DNA of 64,000 nt from Comamonadaceae bacterium (GCA_003599455.1 QZKF01000010.1:1-64000), one strand, 5' to 3'; counted from the stretch's first letter, positions 51,009 through 60,264 are shown. Numbers and translations are program-made. Notes: generated by a model from the sequence alone, not told the origin.

Positions 51009-51770
51009 TCAGCCTGTGAGCCGCCGCCACAGCAGCAACGGCAACCTCAGCACGAAGCCGATGAACAGGCGCGTGTGCATCCAGGTCAGCAAGGCGTTGT
51101 CGCGCAGGTATTTGAAGTGGGACACGCCACCTTCCTGCGCCGAGAAGTAGCGCACCGGTGCACCGATGTTGATCGGCCGCACACCGGCCCAGCACAGGCG
51201 CACCACGGCTTCGGGGTCGAAGTCGAAGCGGCGCATGAAGCGCGTGCCGTGCATCACTTTCATGAGGGGCGCGATCGGGTAGACACGAAAGCCGTAGAGC
51301 GAATCGCCGATGCCCATGCCCAGGGTCTCCAGGTTGGCCCAGGCGTTGGACACCTTGCGCCCGTTCACGCGCAGCGCGGGCGCCTCGGGCCCGAACACCG
51401 GCTTGCCCAGCACCATGGCCTCGGGCGCGGCCAGTGAGGCGGCCATGAAGTCGGGGATCAACGACTCGGGATGCTGGCCGTCGGAGTCCATGGTCAGCGC
51501 GTGCGTGAAACCGGCCTGCGCCGCCAGCGTGATGCCGTGCAGCACGGCCGAGCCCTTGCCCTGGTTCTGCGGCAGCACGATCACGCGCAGGCCGGGGTCG
51601 CCGGCGGCCTCGGCGCTCAGCCACTCGGCCGAGCCGTCGGTGCTGCCGTCGACCACCACCCACACCGGCGTCCATTGCGCGCGCGCGGCGCGCACCGTCT
51701 GCAGGACCTTGCGGCCGGGGTTGTAGCTCGGGATGAGGACCAGGTGTGTGCGGCTGGGAGAAGGGGTCAT
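51009..51770 (-). CDS. Family 2 glycosyltransferase (aryl-polyene locus, minus arm)
   Basis: 253 residues, GT-A fold. VLIPSYNPGRKVLQTVRAAR starts the domain. WVVVDGSTDGSAEW and LTMDSDGQHPESLI hold the metal-binding DSD motif. The end FIGFVLRLPLLLWRRL suggests a membrane-associated tail. It would add a sugar to the polyene or its lipid anchor. GT2 genes of this type occur in xanthomonadin and other APE loci. It follows the acyltransferase gene by 7 bp. Confidence 0.83.
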   Translation of the reverse strand: MTPSPSRTHLVLIPSYNPGRKVLQTVRAARAQWTPVWVVVDGSTDGSAEWLSAEAAGDPGLRVIVLPQNQGKGSAVLHGITLAAQAGFTHALTMDSDGQHPESLIPDFMAASLAAPEAMVLGKPVFGPEAPALRVNGRKVSNAWANLETLGMGIGDSLYGFRVYPIAPLMKVMHGTRFMRRFDFDPEAVVRLCWAGVRPINIGAPVRYFSAQEGGVSHFKYLRDNALLTWMHTRLFIGFVLRLPLLLWRRLTG

Positions 51771-51777
51771 GGTGTCG

Positions 51778-52572
51778 TCAGGCGCTGGCCGCGGCGGGGA
51801 AGGCCGCCATCGGCGTCGTGGGCCCGGCGAGCTCGGCGCGGAAGTAGGCTTCCAGCTCGGCGGTGAAGGCGCGCGCGTCGCGTGGCGCCTCGAAGCGCCG
51901 GCCCAGGCGCACGCGGAACAACAGCGGCAGGCTGGGCTTGCGCCACAGCGGCCAGCGCTTGCCCAGGTAAGGGCTGGAGAACTCGATGATCAGCGTCTGC
52001 ACCGGCACCGCCGCGCGCACCGCGATCAGGGCGGTGGAGCGCAGGAACGGGTCGAGCGGGAAATGGTGCGTGCGCGTGCCCTCGGGAAAGATCACCACCT
52101 GCGCGCCCTGGCGCAGCTCGCTGCGGCAGCGCAGCACCGCGTTGAGCAGGTTGTCGTTGCGCACGTAGCGCGCCAGCCGCGCGCCGGCGCCGAACAGCGG
52201 GTTGTCCATCAGCTCGGCCTTCATCACGCAGACCGCGTTGGGCAGGCGCGAGTTGATCATCACCGCGTCGAGCAGCGATGGGTGGTTGGCCGCGATCACC
52301 ATCGGGCCTTGCTGGCCCAGGCCGTCGAGCGCCGAGAGGTCGAAGCGGCAGGCGCACAGGGTGCTGAGGATGCCGAGGTAGCCGCGGAACCCGCGCATGA
52401 CGAACTGGCGGCCCAGCCACACCCCGGTCGCCGGCGGCAGCAGGCGCCGCAGCACGAGCGCCAGCGGCAGCCAGGCCAGGCAGATCAGCGCCAGCGAGCC
52501 CAGGCCCACCACCATCGCGAGGTGCTCGTAGGCGGTCCACAGCCAGTGGCCGGGGCGGACGCGCTCCTTCAT
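51778..52572 (-). CDS. PlsC-type 1-acyl-glycerol-3-phosphate acyltransferase-like protein
   Basis: 264 residues from the start at 52572. The H-x4-D motif is NHPSLLD, and FPEGTRTHHFPLDPF is the second conserved block. A hydrophobic N-terminal segment (LGSLALICLAWLPLALVL) anchors it in the membrane. It may esterify the polyene to a lipid or glycerol-phosphate backbone. Start 52629 is possible but would overlap the halogenase-like gene by 26 bp; the start chosen has a G-rich site. Confidence 0.85.
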   Translation of the reverse strand: MKERVRPGHWLWTAYEHLAMVVGLGSLALICLAWLPLALVLRRLLPPATGVWLGRQFVMRGFRGYLGILSTLCACRFDLSALDGLGQQGPMVIAANHPSLLDAVMINSRLPNAVCVMKAELMDNPLFGAGARLARYVRNDNLLNAVLRCRSELRQGAQVVIFPEGTRTHHFPLDPFLRSTALIAVRAAVPVQTLIIEFSSPYLGKRWPLWRKPSLPLLFRVRLGRRFEAPRDARAFTAELEAYFRAELAGPTTPMAAFPAAASA

Positions 52573-52603
52573 GCCACCCCCGGCGGGGTCGCGCGGCGCG
52601 CCA

Positions 52604-53941
52604 TCAGGGGGTGTGGGCCAGGGCCGCATCGTCGACCGGACGGATGTTGGCGCGGCGGTTGCGCCAGGCCGCGAAGGCGCGCCGCGGTTGCGCGATGTTG
52701 GCCGCGTAGTACAGCGCCTTGAAGGCCAGCAGCGAGCGCCCGATCGGCGTGTTGCCGAAGATGTCGCCCGCCAGCACCGACAGCAGGGCCTCCTTGACGC
52801 GGAACACGTTGCGCGGCCCCATGAAGAAGTCGCGCATGATGGGGTTGGTCACGCGGTAGATGAACCACGAGAAGGCCTTGGGGCCGTGGCGCATCTGGCG
52901 GTCGAAGTGCTTGAGCGCCGCGCCCGCGCGGGCCGGCTCGCGCAGGCAGGTGTCGATGGTCTTCGCGCCCAGTTCGCCGCTGCTCATGGCCAGCCACACG
53001 CCCGAGGAAAACACCGGGTCGATGAAGGTGTAGGCATCGCCGAGCATGAGGTAGTTGTCGCCGTGGCTGCGCTGCGCGGTGTAGGAGAAGTTGGCGGCGG
53101 CCTCGACCGGGGTGACCAGGCTCGCGTCCTTCAGGCGCTCGGTCAGGCCCGCGCAGGTCGCCACGTTGTCCATCAGGAATCGCTGCAGGTCGCGCCCGCC
53201 GCGCGTCTTCATGTGGTATGGCCAGGTCACCATGCCCACGCTGGTGGCGCCATCGTTGAGCGGGATGAACCAGAACCAGCCGTGTTCGAACCAGAAGATG
53301 GTGATGTTGCCGGCGGCTTCGCCTTCGTTGCGGCGGGCGTTGGCAAAGTGGCCGTACACCGCCGCGCTGTTGTGGCGCGGGTTGCGTTCCTTGATCTGGA
53401 AGCGGTTGGCGAGGAAGGTGTCGCGCCCCGAGGCGTCGACCAGGAACTTCGCATGCCATTCCGAGCTGCGGCCGTCGTCGTGCCCGGCGTGCACTCGCAC
53501 CGTGCCGTCGGCGAGGAACTCGACCGAGCGCGCCTTGCAGCCTTCGTGCACCGCGACGCCCTGGCGCGCGGCGTTGCGGATCAGGATCTCGTCGAACTCG
53601 GCGCGCTTGACCTGGTAGGCGAAGGGCATGGACTTGTCCCAGGCCTCGGCGAACTCGAAGGTCTGCGTGTGCCCGTGGTGCGGCGACACGAACTCGGCGC
53701 CCGGCTTGTATTGCCCGATGGCGCGCACCGCGTCGGCCACGCCCAGGCGTTCGAGCAGGGGCAGGTTGGCTGGCAGCAGCGATTCGCCGATGTGAAAGCG
53801 CGGGTGGTGCGCCTTTTCCAGCAGCACGACACGGTGGCCTTTGCGGGCCAGCATGGGCGAGACGGTGGAGCCGGCGGGCCCCCCGCCGATCACGAGAACG
53901 TCGCACTCATGACGTTCAGGTCCCTGGTTGTCGTGGTTCAT
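52604..53941 (-). CDS. Flavin-dependent halogenase-like FAD oxidoreductase
   Basis: 445 residues. The FAD motif is VIGGGPAGSTVSPMLARKG at residues 17-35. HIGESLLPANLPLL is typical of the tryptophan-halogenase-like superfamily. The halogenase fingerprint W-x-W-x-I-P occurs in HGWFWFIPLNDG. GDAYTFIDPVFSSGVWLAMS binds the flavin ribityl chain. In xanthomonadin clusters a similar enzyme is linked to bromination of the aryl head group, so halogenation of this APE is likely but unproven. A monooxygenase role is the alternative. It heads the minus arm. Confidence 0.82.
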   Translation of the reverse strand: MNHDNQGPERHECDVLVIGGGPAGSTVSPMLARKGHRVVLLEKAHHPRFHIGESLLPANLPLLERLGVADAVRAIGQYKPGAEFVSPHHGHTQTFEFAEAWDKSMPFAYQVKRAEFDEILIRNAARQGVAVHEGCKARSVEFLADGTVRVHAGHDDGRSSEWHAKFLVDASGRDTFLANRFQIKERNPRHNSAAVYGHFANARRNEGEAAGNITIFWFEHGWFWFIPLNDGATSVGMVTWPYHMKTRGGRDLQRFLMDNVATCAGLTERLKDASLVTPVEAAANFSYTAQRSHGDNYLMLGDAYTFIDPVFSSGVWLAMSSGELGAKTIDTCLREPARAGAALKHFDRQMRHGPKAFSWFIYRVTNPIMRDFFMGPRNVFRVKEALLSVLAGDIFGNTPIGRSLLAFKALYYAANIAQPRRAFAAWRNRRANIRPVDDAALAHTP

Positions 53942-54103
53942 GTTGAAACACCGTCAGCGCCTGCTCACGCAGGCCCTGGGGTGTGAGGGCAGTGGACAGT
54001 CCAAAATTGTAGCGGTGCCTCCCGAGCGAAGGAACGCGGACTGCACAGCGCTGTACGGCCCGTTACAACGCGGCCATTCCGCAGGCCCGGTGCTCGCCCG
54101 GTC

Positions 54104-54778
54104 TTACCCTGGCGAGCACCGGGCGCGCCATAGCGCCACGCTTGCCAGCAGCAGGGCGCCCAGAGGAACCACCGCCTGCGCCGCGCCCATGGTGGCGAGC
54201 GTGGCCGCGCTTGCCAGCAGCCAAGCGTATGCAGCGGCGCACAGTGCCCACCGCAGCGCGCGCGGGCGGGCGTCGATGACCAGCAGCAGGCCCAGGGTGG
54301 CGATGGCGGTCGGGTCCGGCGCGAGGCCAATCACCTCGGCCTGCATCCACGGCCTGTTGAAGGCGAAGGGCAGCAGCGGGTGTGCGAGCACGGCCCACAA
54401 CAGCAGGCCCAGGCCGATGTGCCGCCGCCAAGAGGAGCCCGTCACGCGCACCGTGTGCTGCATCGCGAGCGCCAGCAGGCCCAGTGCCTGCAAGCCGAAC
54501 GCCCACGCGAAGCCGCTGGCGGCCCAGTTGACGGGCGCATAGCGCTGCCAGAGAAAGCTGAAGGCCACGCAGGCCCAGGCGAACGCGAAGCCGATCACAC
54601 CGGCCCGCGGGCCTGGCGCGTGGCTGCGCCACAGGCCGATCACCAGGGCCAGCACCAGCGCGCTGAAGACCGCCTGCGCCGGCCACCAGGCCTCGTTCTG
54701 CAACTCGAACAGCCGCCAGTACGTGCGCGGCGCGAACATCAGGAAATCGGACGGCCGGTAGGTCCACCACTCGCTCAT
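54104..54778 (-). CDS. DUF6064-type integral membrane protein
   Basis: 224 residues with six to seven membrane helices. The N-terminus MSEWWTYRPSDFLMFAPRTY (WWTYRPSDFLMFxPxTYWRL) is a DUF6064 signature. Several GWxx- and HP-containing loops follow. No function is known for the family. It lies 9 bp downstream of the aldo/keto reductase gene, in the same direction, and is probably co-transcribed. Confidence 0.72.
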   Translation of the reverse strand: MSEWWTYRPSDFLMFAPRTYWRLFELQNEAWWPAQAVFSALVLALVIGLWRSHAPGPRAGVIGFAFAWACVAFSFLWQRYAPVNWAASGFAWAFGLQALGLLALAMQHTVRVTGSSWRRHIGLGLLLWAVLAHPLLPFAFNRPWMQAEVIGLAPDPTAIATLGLLLVIDARPRALRWALCAAAYAWLLASAATLATMGAAQAVVPLGALLLASVALWRARCSPG

Positions 54779-54787
54779 GGGCTGGAC

Positions 54788-55729
54788 CTACAGCGCGGCC
54801 ACATCGCGCACCATGCGCGCACGCAGGGCGGCGTCCGGCAAGGCACCGCGCGCCGCGCCCATGTTCTGCCGCAGGTGCGCGACCTGGCTGGTGGCGGGAA
54901 TCGCGCAGGTCACGGCGGGGTGCGACGCCACGAACTTCAGCGCCACCTGCGCCCAGCCATCGCAGCCGATGTCCCCGGCCCAGCCGGGCAGCTTGTGGCG
55001 CGCGAGTTGGTCGAGCAGCGCGCCTTCGCGGAACGGCCGGTTCACCAGCACCGCGATGCCGCGTTCCTGTGCCAGCGGCAGCAGGCGCTGCTCGGCCTCG
55101 CGGTCCAGCAGGTTGTAGGTGAGCTGCACGAAGTCGATGCGCTGGGTGCGCATGATGCGCTCGAGCTCGGCATGCCGCCGGCCTTCGGAGGTGCTGATGC
55201 CGACGTAGCGCAACTGGCCGCGCGCCCTCATCTCGAACAGGCGTGGCAGGTGCTCTTCCCAGCCCAGCAGGTTGTGCACCTGCATCAGGTCGAAACGCGG
55301 CACGCCCCAGAAGCCGCGCGAAGCTTCCATCTGGGCCGCACCGCGCCCCGCGTCGCCGACCCACACCTTCTCGGCCGAGAACAGCGTGGCCGGGTGGCCC
55401 AGCTTCGCGAGCGCATGGCCGATGACGGGCTGGGAGGAGCCGTACATGGGCGAGCTGTCGATCACGCGGCCGCCCGCGTCGAAGAAGGCGCGCACCACCT
55501 CGGCACAGGCATCGCGCGCCTTCGGGTCGTTGCCCACGTTGAAGGTGATCCAGCTGCCCAGGCCCACCACCGGCAGGGCTTCGCCGCTGGAGGGGATGCG
55601 GCGCGTGATCACGCGGCTGCTGGCGTTCGCCTGTGCCAACGCGGGCCCCACGGCGGCGGCCAGCGCGGTGCCGACCAGCCATTGGCGGCGGTTGCTGCCG
55701 TGCAGCGCCGGGATTGCCGTGGTGTTCAT
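54788..55729 (-). CDS. Aldo/keto reductase, probably Tat-exported
   Basis: 313 residues. An N-terminal signal of Tat type carries SNRRQWLVGTALAAAVGPAL and ends near ALAQA. The AKR barrel follows: VVGLGSWITFNVG, DSSPMYGSSQPVIG with the catalytic D and Y, EKVWVG (lysine) and MQVHNLLGW (histidine). The tetrad Asp-Tyr-Lys-His is complete. A periplasmic location is unusual for NADPH-dependent AKRs but recurs for Tat-linked AKR homologues. Substrate unknown. Confidence 0.83.
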   Translation of the reverse strand: MNTTAIPALHGSNRRQWLVGTALAAAVGPALAQANASSRVITRRIPSSGEALPVVGLGSWITFNVGNDPKARDACAEVVRAFFDAGGRVIDSSPMYGSSQPVIGHALAKLGHPATLFSAEKVWVGDAGRGAAQMEASRGFWGVPRFDLMQVHNLLGWEEHLPRLFEMRARGQLRYVGISTSEGRRHAELERIMRTQRIDFVQLTYNLLDREAEQRLLPLAQERGIAVLVNRPFREGALLDQLARHKLPGWAGDIGCDGWAQVALKFVASHPAVTCAIPATSQVAHLRQNMGAARGALPDAALRARMVRDVAAL

Positions 55730-55845
55730 GCCGCCCTCGCGGTGGTGTGCGTGAAAAGCGGTGAGACGCGGCGCGGTGTCGTGAAGTTCCGGCCGGCGTG
55801 CTGCGGCTACAGTAGGTCCCTGACCAACACTTGGAAGTTCTCACG

Positions 55846-56376
55846 ATGGCGACACGGCGCGCAAACACGGCGATGCGGCATGGCCGCAAGGTGCTCAAGC
55901 TGTCCGGCTATGTCACCTACCACCTGACAGCGCTGGCCAACAAGCTCACCAGCGGCGCCTCGCGGCTCTACCTGGAGCGCTACGGTATCGGCATCATCGA
56001 ATGGCGCGTGCTGGCCATGCTGGCCGTCGAGCCGGGCGTTGCGCCCGCGCGCATTTGCCAGGTGATCGGCCTGGACAAGGGCGCGGTGAGCCGCGAAACC
56101 CGCAAGCTCGAGGCCAAGGGCTGTGTCGCGGTGCACGAAGACCCCGCGAGCCCGCGCCGGCGCACGCTGGAGCTCACGGCCACGGGTTTGGCACTGCACG
56201 ACGAGATCGTCCAGACCGCGCTGGAGCGCGAGCGCCGCTTGCTCAAGGGCCTGTCGCCCGACGAGGTGAACACGCTGCTGGTGTTGCTGGAGCGCACCGC
56301 CGCCAACGTCGCCGATGTGAACGATTTCGACCCCCCGTCCGCGGGCCCGGGCACGCGGCGCAAGGGGCTTCGATGA
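55846..56376 (+). CDS. MarR-family transcriptional regulator
   Basis: 176 residues. A winged helix covers about 50-130: EWRVLAMLAVEPGVAPARI, QVIGLDKGAVSRETRKLEAK and the wing DPASPRRRTLELT. It overlaps the MFS gene by 4 bp and is divergent from the aldo/keto reductase, so it probably controls the exporter in response to a phenolic or drug-like ligand, as usual for MarR-MFS pairs. ATG 55846 is preferred over TTG 55831. Confidence 0.88.
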   Translation: MATRRANTAMRHGRKVLKLSGYVTYHLTALANKLTSGASRLYLERYGIGIIEWRVLAMLAVEPGVAPARICQVIGLDKGAVSRETRKLEAKGCVAVHEDPASPRRRTLELTATGLALHDEIVQTALERERRLLKGLSPDEVNTLLVLLERTAANVADVNDFDPPSAGPGTRRKGLR

Positions 56377-57596
56377 GCGTGGGTGCGGACAGACCCCCCG
56401 CCCACGGCGCGCTGATCGCCAACCTCGTGGCGCAGCTCGCCTTCGGCCTGCTGGCCATGACCATCTGCATCCCGTCGATGCAGGAGTGGGGCGCGATCTT
56501 CGGTTCCAGCCAGGCGGCGGTGCAGCTCAGCTTCAGCGGCTACGTGGTGGCCTATGGCGGCCTGCAGCTGCTGTACGGTCCGCTGTCCGACCGGCTCGGG
56601 CGCAAGAAAATCCTGCTGCTGGGCATCGCCCTGGGCGGACTGGGCTCCGTGCTGGCCGCGCTCGCGGGCGACATCGTCATGCTGACCGCCGCGCGCGTGC
56701 TGCAGGGCGCGGGCTGCGCCGCCGGCATGGTGGTCGGGCGCGCGATGGTGCAGGACCTGTTCGACGGCCCGGAGCGCACCCGCGTCATGGCCTACATCGG
56801 CATGGCCATGGGCCTGGTCCCGCCGCTGGCCACCATCATCGGCGGGCAACTGCACGTGCGCCTGGGCTGGCAGGCCAACTTCGTGCTGCTGTCGGTGCTC
56901 GCGGTGCTGCTGTTCATCGCCGCCTGGCGCGGCCTGCCCGACCACCCGGCCCACACCGCACCGCAGGAAGCGCACTGGCTGCGCGCCATGGTTTCCTCGT
57001 ACGCGCGGCTGGCGCGCGAACCGGGCTTCCTGCTCTACGTGGTGCTGCTCTCGATGACCACCGCCACCTTCTACGCCTTCCTCGCGGGCGCGCCCATCGT
57101 GCTCGGCAGCTACGGCGTGGGGCCGGCGGGCATCGGCTACTACATCATGTGCGTGCCGCTGGCCTACATCGTCGGCAACTACCTCACCACGCATCTGGTG
57201 CACCGCGTGGGCGAGCGCTTCGTGATGCGCCTGGGGCAGGGCTGCTCGCTCAGCGGCATTGCGCTGATGCTGGTGCTCGCGCTGGCCGGCGTGGACACGC
57301 CGCTGGCGCTGTCCCTGCCGCTGCTGCTGCTCGGCATGGGGCACGGCCTGCTGGTGCCGCCCACGCTGATCGGCACCGTCGGCCTGCTGCCCGCGCTGGC
57401 CGGCTCCGCGGCCGCGGTCGCGGGCCTGATGCAGCAGCTCATGGGCGCGGTGGGCGGTTTCGTGGTCGGCCTGGTGCCGCACGACGGCGCAGTGAACCTG
57501 GGCTGGATGATGCTTGCGCTGTCGGGCTGCGCAGCGGTGGCCATGGCGCTGCTGCAGCGCGGCCAGCAGCGGCCATCGACCGGACCGCAGCGATGA
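56373..57596 (+). CDS. MFS multidrug exporter, Bcr/CflA type
   Basis: 407 residues with about 12 membrane helices. GGLQLLYGPLSDRLGRKKI holds the MFS motif A between helices 2 and 3. AARVLQGAGCAAGMVVGRAM is the motif C region of drug/H+ antiporters (DHA1). It should export a hydrophobic drug or a similar small molecule by proton antiport. Its start overlaps the MarR stop and its stop overlaps the next gene, forming a three-gene operon. Confidence 0.88.
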   Translation: MSVGADRPPAHGALIANLVAQLAFGLLAMTICIPSMQEWGAIFGSSQAAVQLSFSGYVVAYGGLQLLYGPLSDRLGRKKILLLGIALGGLGSVLAALAGDIVMLTAARVLQGAGCAAGMVVGRAMVQDLFDGPERTRVMAYIGMAMGLVPPLATIIGGQLHVRLGWQANFVLLSVLAVLLFIAAWRGLPDHPAHTAPQEAHWLRAMVSSYARLAREPGFLLYVVLLSMTTATFYAFLAGAPIVLGSYGVGPAGIGYYIMCVPLAYIVGNYLTTHLVHRVGERFVMRLGQGCSLSGIALMLVLALAGVDTPLALSLPLLLLGMGHGLLVPPTLIGTVGLLPALAGSAAAVAGLMQQLMGAVGGFVVGLVPHDGAVNLGWMMLALSGCAAVAMALLQRGQQRPSTGPQR

Positions 57597-58126
57597 CGAT
57601 CCCATCCTCCATTTCCGCCCGCCGTCAGCTCATTACCGTGGTGATGCTGGTGCTCGCGCTCGTCGGCGGCGTGGTGCGCTGGTTCGCGCCACAGCCTTCC
57701 GTGGCGCGCGACCTGGGCTCCATGCTCATGGTGCTGTGGCTGCCCATCGTCGGCAACATCATCGCGTGGCTGATCCGGCGCGCGAAGACGCCGAAACACC
57801 TGCCCCAGGGCTTCGCTGCAGGCACCGTGTTCGAGCCCCATGCGCGCATCGAACTCACCTTGCTGGCGGCCGACACGCCTCGGCAAAGCCGGCCGATCCG
57901 CGCGGGCTACTTCGATGGCGCGCTGGTGGTCGGCTCCGAAGCCTTCACCACCCGTCTGGAGGTGCCGTCCGATGGCGAGCCGGTGCCCGAAGTGCCCTGC
58001 ACGCTGGAGGTGCAGTTCCTGCGCCCGGAGCTGGCACTGGCCCGGCTCACGGTGGGCACCCGGTTCGCTGTGCTTTCGGGGCGCACGGTGCTCGGCACGG
58101 GCCATGTGTTGCCGATGGTGGGATGA
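57593..58126 (+). CDS. Hypothetical membrane protein
   Basis: 177 residues. Two N-terminal membrane helices (about 12-30, LITVVMLVLALVGGVVRWF, and 42-62) precede a soluble region of mainly beta character (RIELTLLAADTP, TLEVQFLRPELALARLTVG). No family is recognised. Its 4-bp overlap with the MFS gene suggests a linked role, but no function can be given. Confidence 0.65.
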   Translation: MTIPSSISARRQLITVVMLVLALVGGVVRWFAPQPSVARDLGSMLMVLWLPIVGNIIAWLIRRAKTPKHLPQGFAAGTVFEPHARIELTLLAADTPRQSRPIRAGYFDGALVVGSEAFTTRLEVPSDGEPVPEVPCTLEVQFLRPELALARLTVGTRFAVLSGRTVLGTGHVLPMVG

Positions 58127-58278
58127 ACTGAGGGGTGCATTGGGGCAATCCATGGCTCGACTACGATGACGGCCGAGGGACCTAGTAGTAGGCGTGCTGA
58201 TGGCTGCGGGCGCGTATTGGCGAGATCCGAGGCTGACCCCTCCGCATTAAACGAAACAGAATAAACAAGGAGTATCGA

Positions 58279-59082
58279 ATGAATAGCGTAGGCCGACCGC
58301 CAGTCCGGCAAATGGTCAAAGAGGCGGTCCAGCAGATGGGGGGCGAATGCTCGTACCCTGCGATCAAGGCGAAAATTCGGTCGCTGTATGGGGACGGCGT
58401 AAACGATAGCTCGATGACTTGCAGCATTATTTCCGGCGCGGTCAACCATCCATCTCGCATTCACTACAACGAGAACAAGAAACCGCGGATTGCGGATACC
58501 GAGTACGACTATCTATTCAACACGGGTCGCGGCAAAGTTGTCTGGTATGAGCCGGAAAAGCAGGGTGTGTGGGAGATAGCAAAGGCCACAGACGGCAGCC
58601 TAGCTGTTCGCCTGGCGGATGGTGTGGGCGAGAACCTAGGACCTGCGATACAGACCGTGGAGGCTGTCTCCGACGCTTACGGCACGTTCGCCCTTGAAGC
58701 TCATCTGCGCGACTACCTCGCGAAGAATTTGCCGAAGCTCGCTGGAGATGAAGGAACGCTTGCCCTCTACCGAACTGACGATCGAGATGGTGTGGAGTTT
58801 CAGACCGACGTCGGTCCGATAGACATTCTGGCGACGGGCAACGGCAATTTCTACGTGTTTGAGTTGAAGCTGGCTCGCGGGCCAGACTCCGCCCTAGGTC
58901 AAATCCTGCGGTACATGGGCTGGGTAAAGAAGCATCTCGCAGGGGAGAACCACGTTTTCGGCGTCATAGTGGCATCTGATATCAGCGAGAAGCTACGTTA
59001 TGCAGCCACGCAGGTGCCCAATGTGCGGTTGATGGAGTACGAACTCAAAGTCGATCTTCATGCGGTAAGTCTGGGGACTTGA
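58279..59082 (+). CDS. Winged-helix / PD-(D/E)XK (NucS-like) nuclease
   Basis: 267 residues. Residues 1-60 look like a winged helix (VKEAVQQMGGECSYPAIKAK). Residues about 135-225 carry a PD-(D/E)XK core: E140 in FALEAHLRDYL, D182 in GPIDILATGNG, E195-L-K197 in VFELKLARG and the Q-x3-Y helix in LGQILRYMGW. All expected catalytic residues are present. This resembles the NucS/EndA-like or Mrr-like nuclease group. No methyltransferase is adjacent. Composition is AT-richer than its neighbours, so recent acquisition and a defence role are possible. Confidence 0.72.
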   Translation: MNSVGRPPVRQMVKEAVQQMGGECSYPAIKAKIRSLYGDGVNDSSMTCSIISGAVNHPSRIHYNENKKPRIADTEYDYLFNTGRGKVVWYEPEKQGVWEIAKATDGSLAVRLADGVGENLGPAIQTVEAVSDAYGTFALEAHLRDYLAKNLPKLAGDEGTLALYRTDDRDGVEFQTDVGPIDILATGNGNFYVFELKLARGPDSALGQILRYMGWVKKHLAGENHVFGVIVASDISEKLRYAATQVPNVRLMEYELKVDLHAVSLGT

Positions 59083-59208
59083 TCTCAAAAGGTTCGTCAA
59101 ATTTTGAACTCGATTGGTTAACCGCAGATTGTTAGGTGACACTGGGAGATCAAGTCGTTCAGAAAGACAGTTTCGGCTGCCTTGAGCCCGACGCAAGAGG
59201 GAATCGTC

Positions 59209-59874
59209 ATGGCCCTTCCCACGACCCCCACCATCACCGCCTTCGAACGATCGCCCGATCGCGGCAGGGGGCTGGCGCGGGACATGCGCGTTCGCTGGGC
59301 GCTGGAGGAAGTGGGGCAAGCCTACGCGGTTCGTCTGGTGTCGTTCGAGGCGATGAAGGAGCCCGCGCACCGAGCCCTGCATCCCTTCGGGCAGATTCCG
59401 ACCTACGAAGAGGGCGATCTGGCGCTGTTCGAGTCGGGGGCGATCGTGTTCCACATCGCCGAGCGCCGCGCGGGCCTGTTGCCCGCCGATGCGAATGCCC
59501 GCGCCCGCGCGATCGCCTGGATGTTTGCGGCGCTCAACACGGTAGAGCCGCCGATCCTGGATCGCGGATTCGCCACGCTGCTGGAGCGCGACAAAACCTG
59601 GTTTGCGGAGCGCCTGCCCATCCTCGAGGACCGCGTCCATGGGCGGCTGGGCGAACTGTCCCGCCGGCTGGGCGATGCCGACTGGCTCGACGGTGCGTTC
59701 AGCGCCGGCGACCTGCTGATGGTGACGGTGCTGCGCCGGCTGGAGGGATCGGGTCTGCTGGAGAAACATGCGAACCTCTCGGCCTATGTCGCCCGTGGCG
59801 AAGCGCGGCCAGCCTACCAGCGCGCGTTCGACGCCCAGCGGGCGGTGTTCACCGGCACGCCTCCGCCACCCTGA
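59209..59874 (+). CDS. Glutathione S-transferase family protein
   Basis: 221 residues. The N-terminal thioredoxin-fold domain starts ITAFERSPDRGRGLARDMRV and has HPFGQIPTYEEGDLALFESG, containing the cis-proline and the E-S glutathione-binding pair. The C-terminal domain is all helical. The class is not clear. ATG 59209 follows AGAGGG; a TTG 27 bp upstream is less likely. It may detoxify electrophiles. There is no operon link to the next gene, which starts 30 bp later. Confidence 0.85.
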   Translation: MALPTTPTITAFERSPDRGRGLARDMRVRWALEEVGQAYAVRLVSFEAMKEPAHRALHPFGQIPTYEEGDLALFESGAIVFHIAERRAGLLPADANARARAIAWMFAALNTVEPPILDRGFATLLERDKTWFAERLPILEDRVHGRLGELSRRLGDADWLDGAFSAGDLLMVTVLRRLEGSGLLEKHANLSAYVARGEARPAYQRAFDAQRAVFTGTPPPP

Positions 59875-59904
59875 AACGGGGGGCGCCGGTATACTCCGGG
59901 GACC

Positions 59905-60264
59905 ATGCGCCGCTGGCTTGTTGCCGTCCTTTCACTGCACTTTTTCCTGAGTGTGGGCGTCTTCGCATCCGGCGAGGCCCACGCCCGTGCGGCCGCACCG
60001 GACAGCGCGGTGCACCAGCAGCAGCTGGCCGAAGCGGTGTGGTCCGCCAGCGTGTCCCCGGACAGCACCCCACCGGGCCATGCGCCTGAGCACGGCCCCA
60101 GCGATCTCCTGACCGACCTGCCCGAATGCCTGGACGTGCCCATCGCCGCGTCCGGCCACGGTGAAGCCCTGCACACCCTGCCGCCCCCGCTGGCGCGCGA
60201 CCTCACGCCGCCCGCGCTCGACGGGCCGCAACGACCGCCGCGCGGTCTGACCACCCTCGCCTGA
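59905..60264 (+). CDS. Small exported hypothetical protein
   Basis: 119 residues with a signal peptide (RRWLVAVLSLHFFLSVGVFA, cleavage near HARA). The mature part is rich in proline and histidine (PGHAPEHGP, HTLPPPLAR) and may bind metal, but no family is recognised. It lies 30 bp after the GST stop and 91 bp before TerC. Confidence 0.55.
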   Translation: MRRWLVAVLSLHFFLSVGVFASGEAHARAAAPDSAVHQQQLAEAVWSASVSPDSTPPGHAPEHGPSDLLTDLPECLDVPIAASGHGEALHTLPPPLARDLTPPALDGPQRPPRGLTTLA

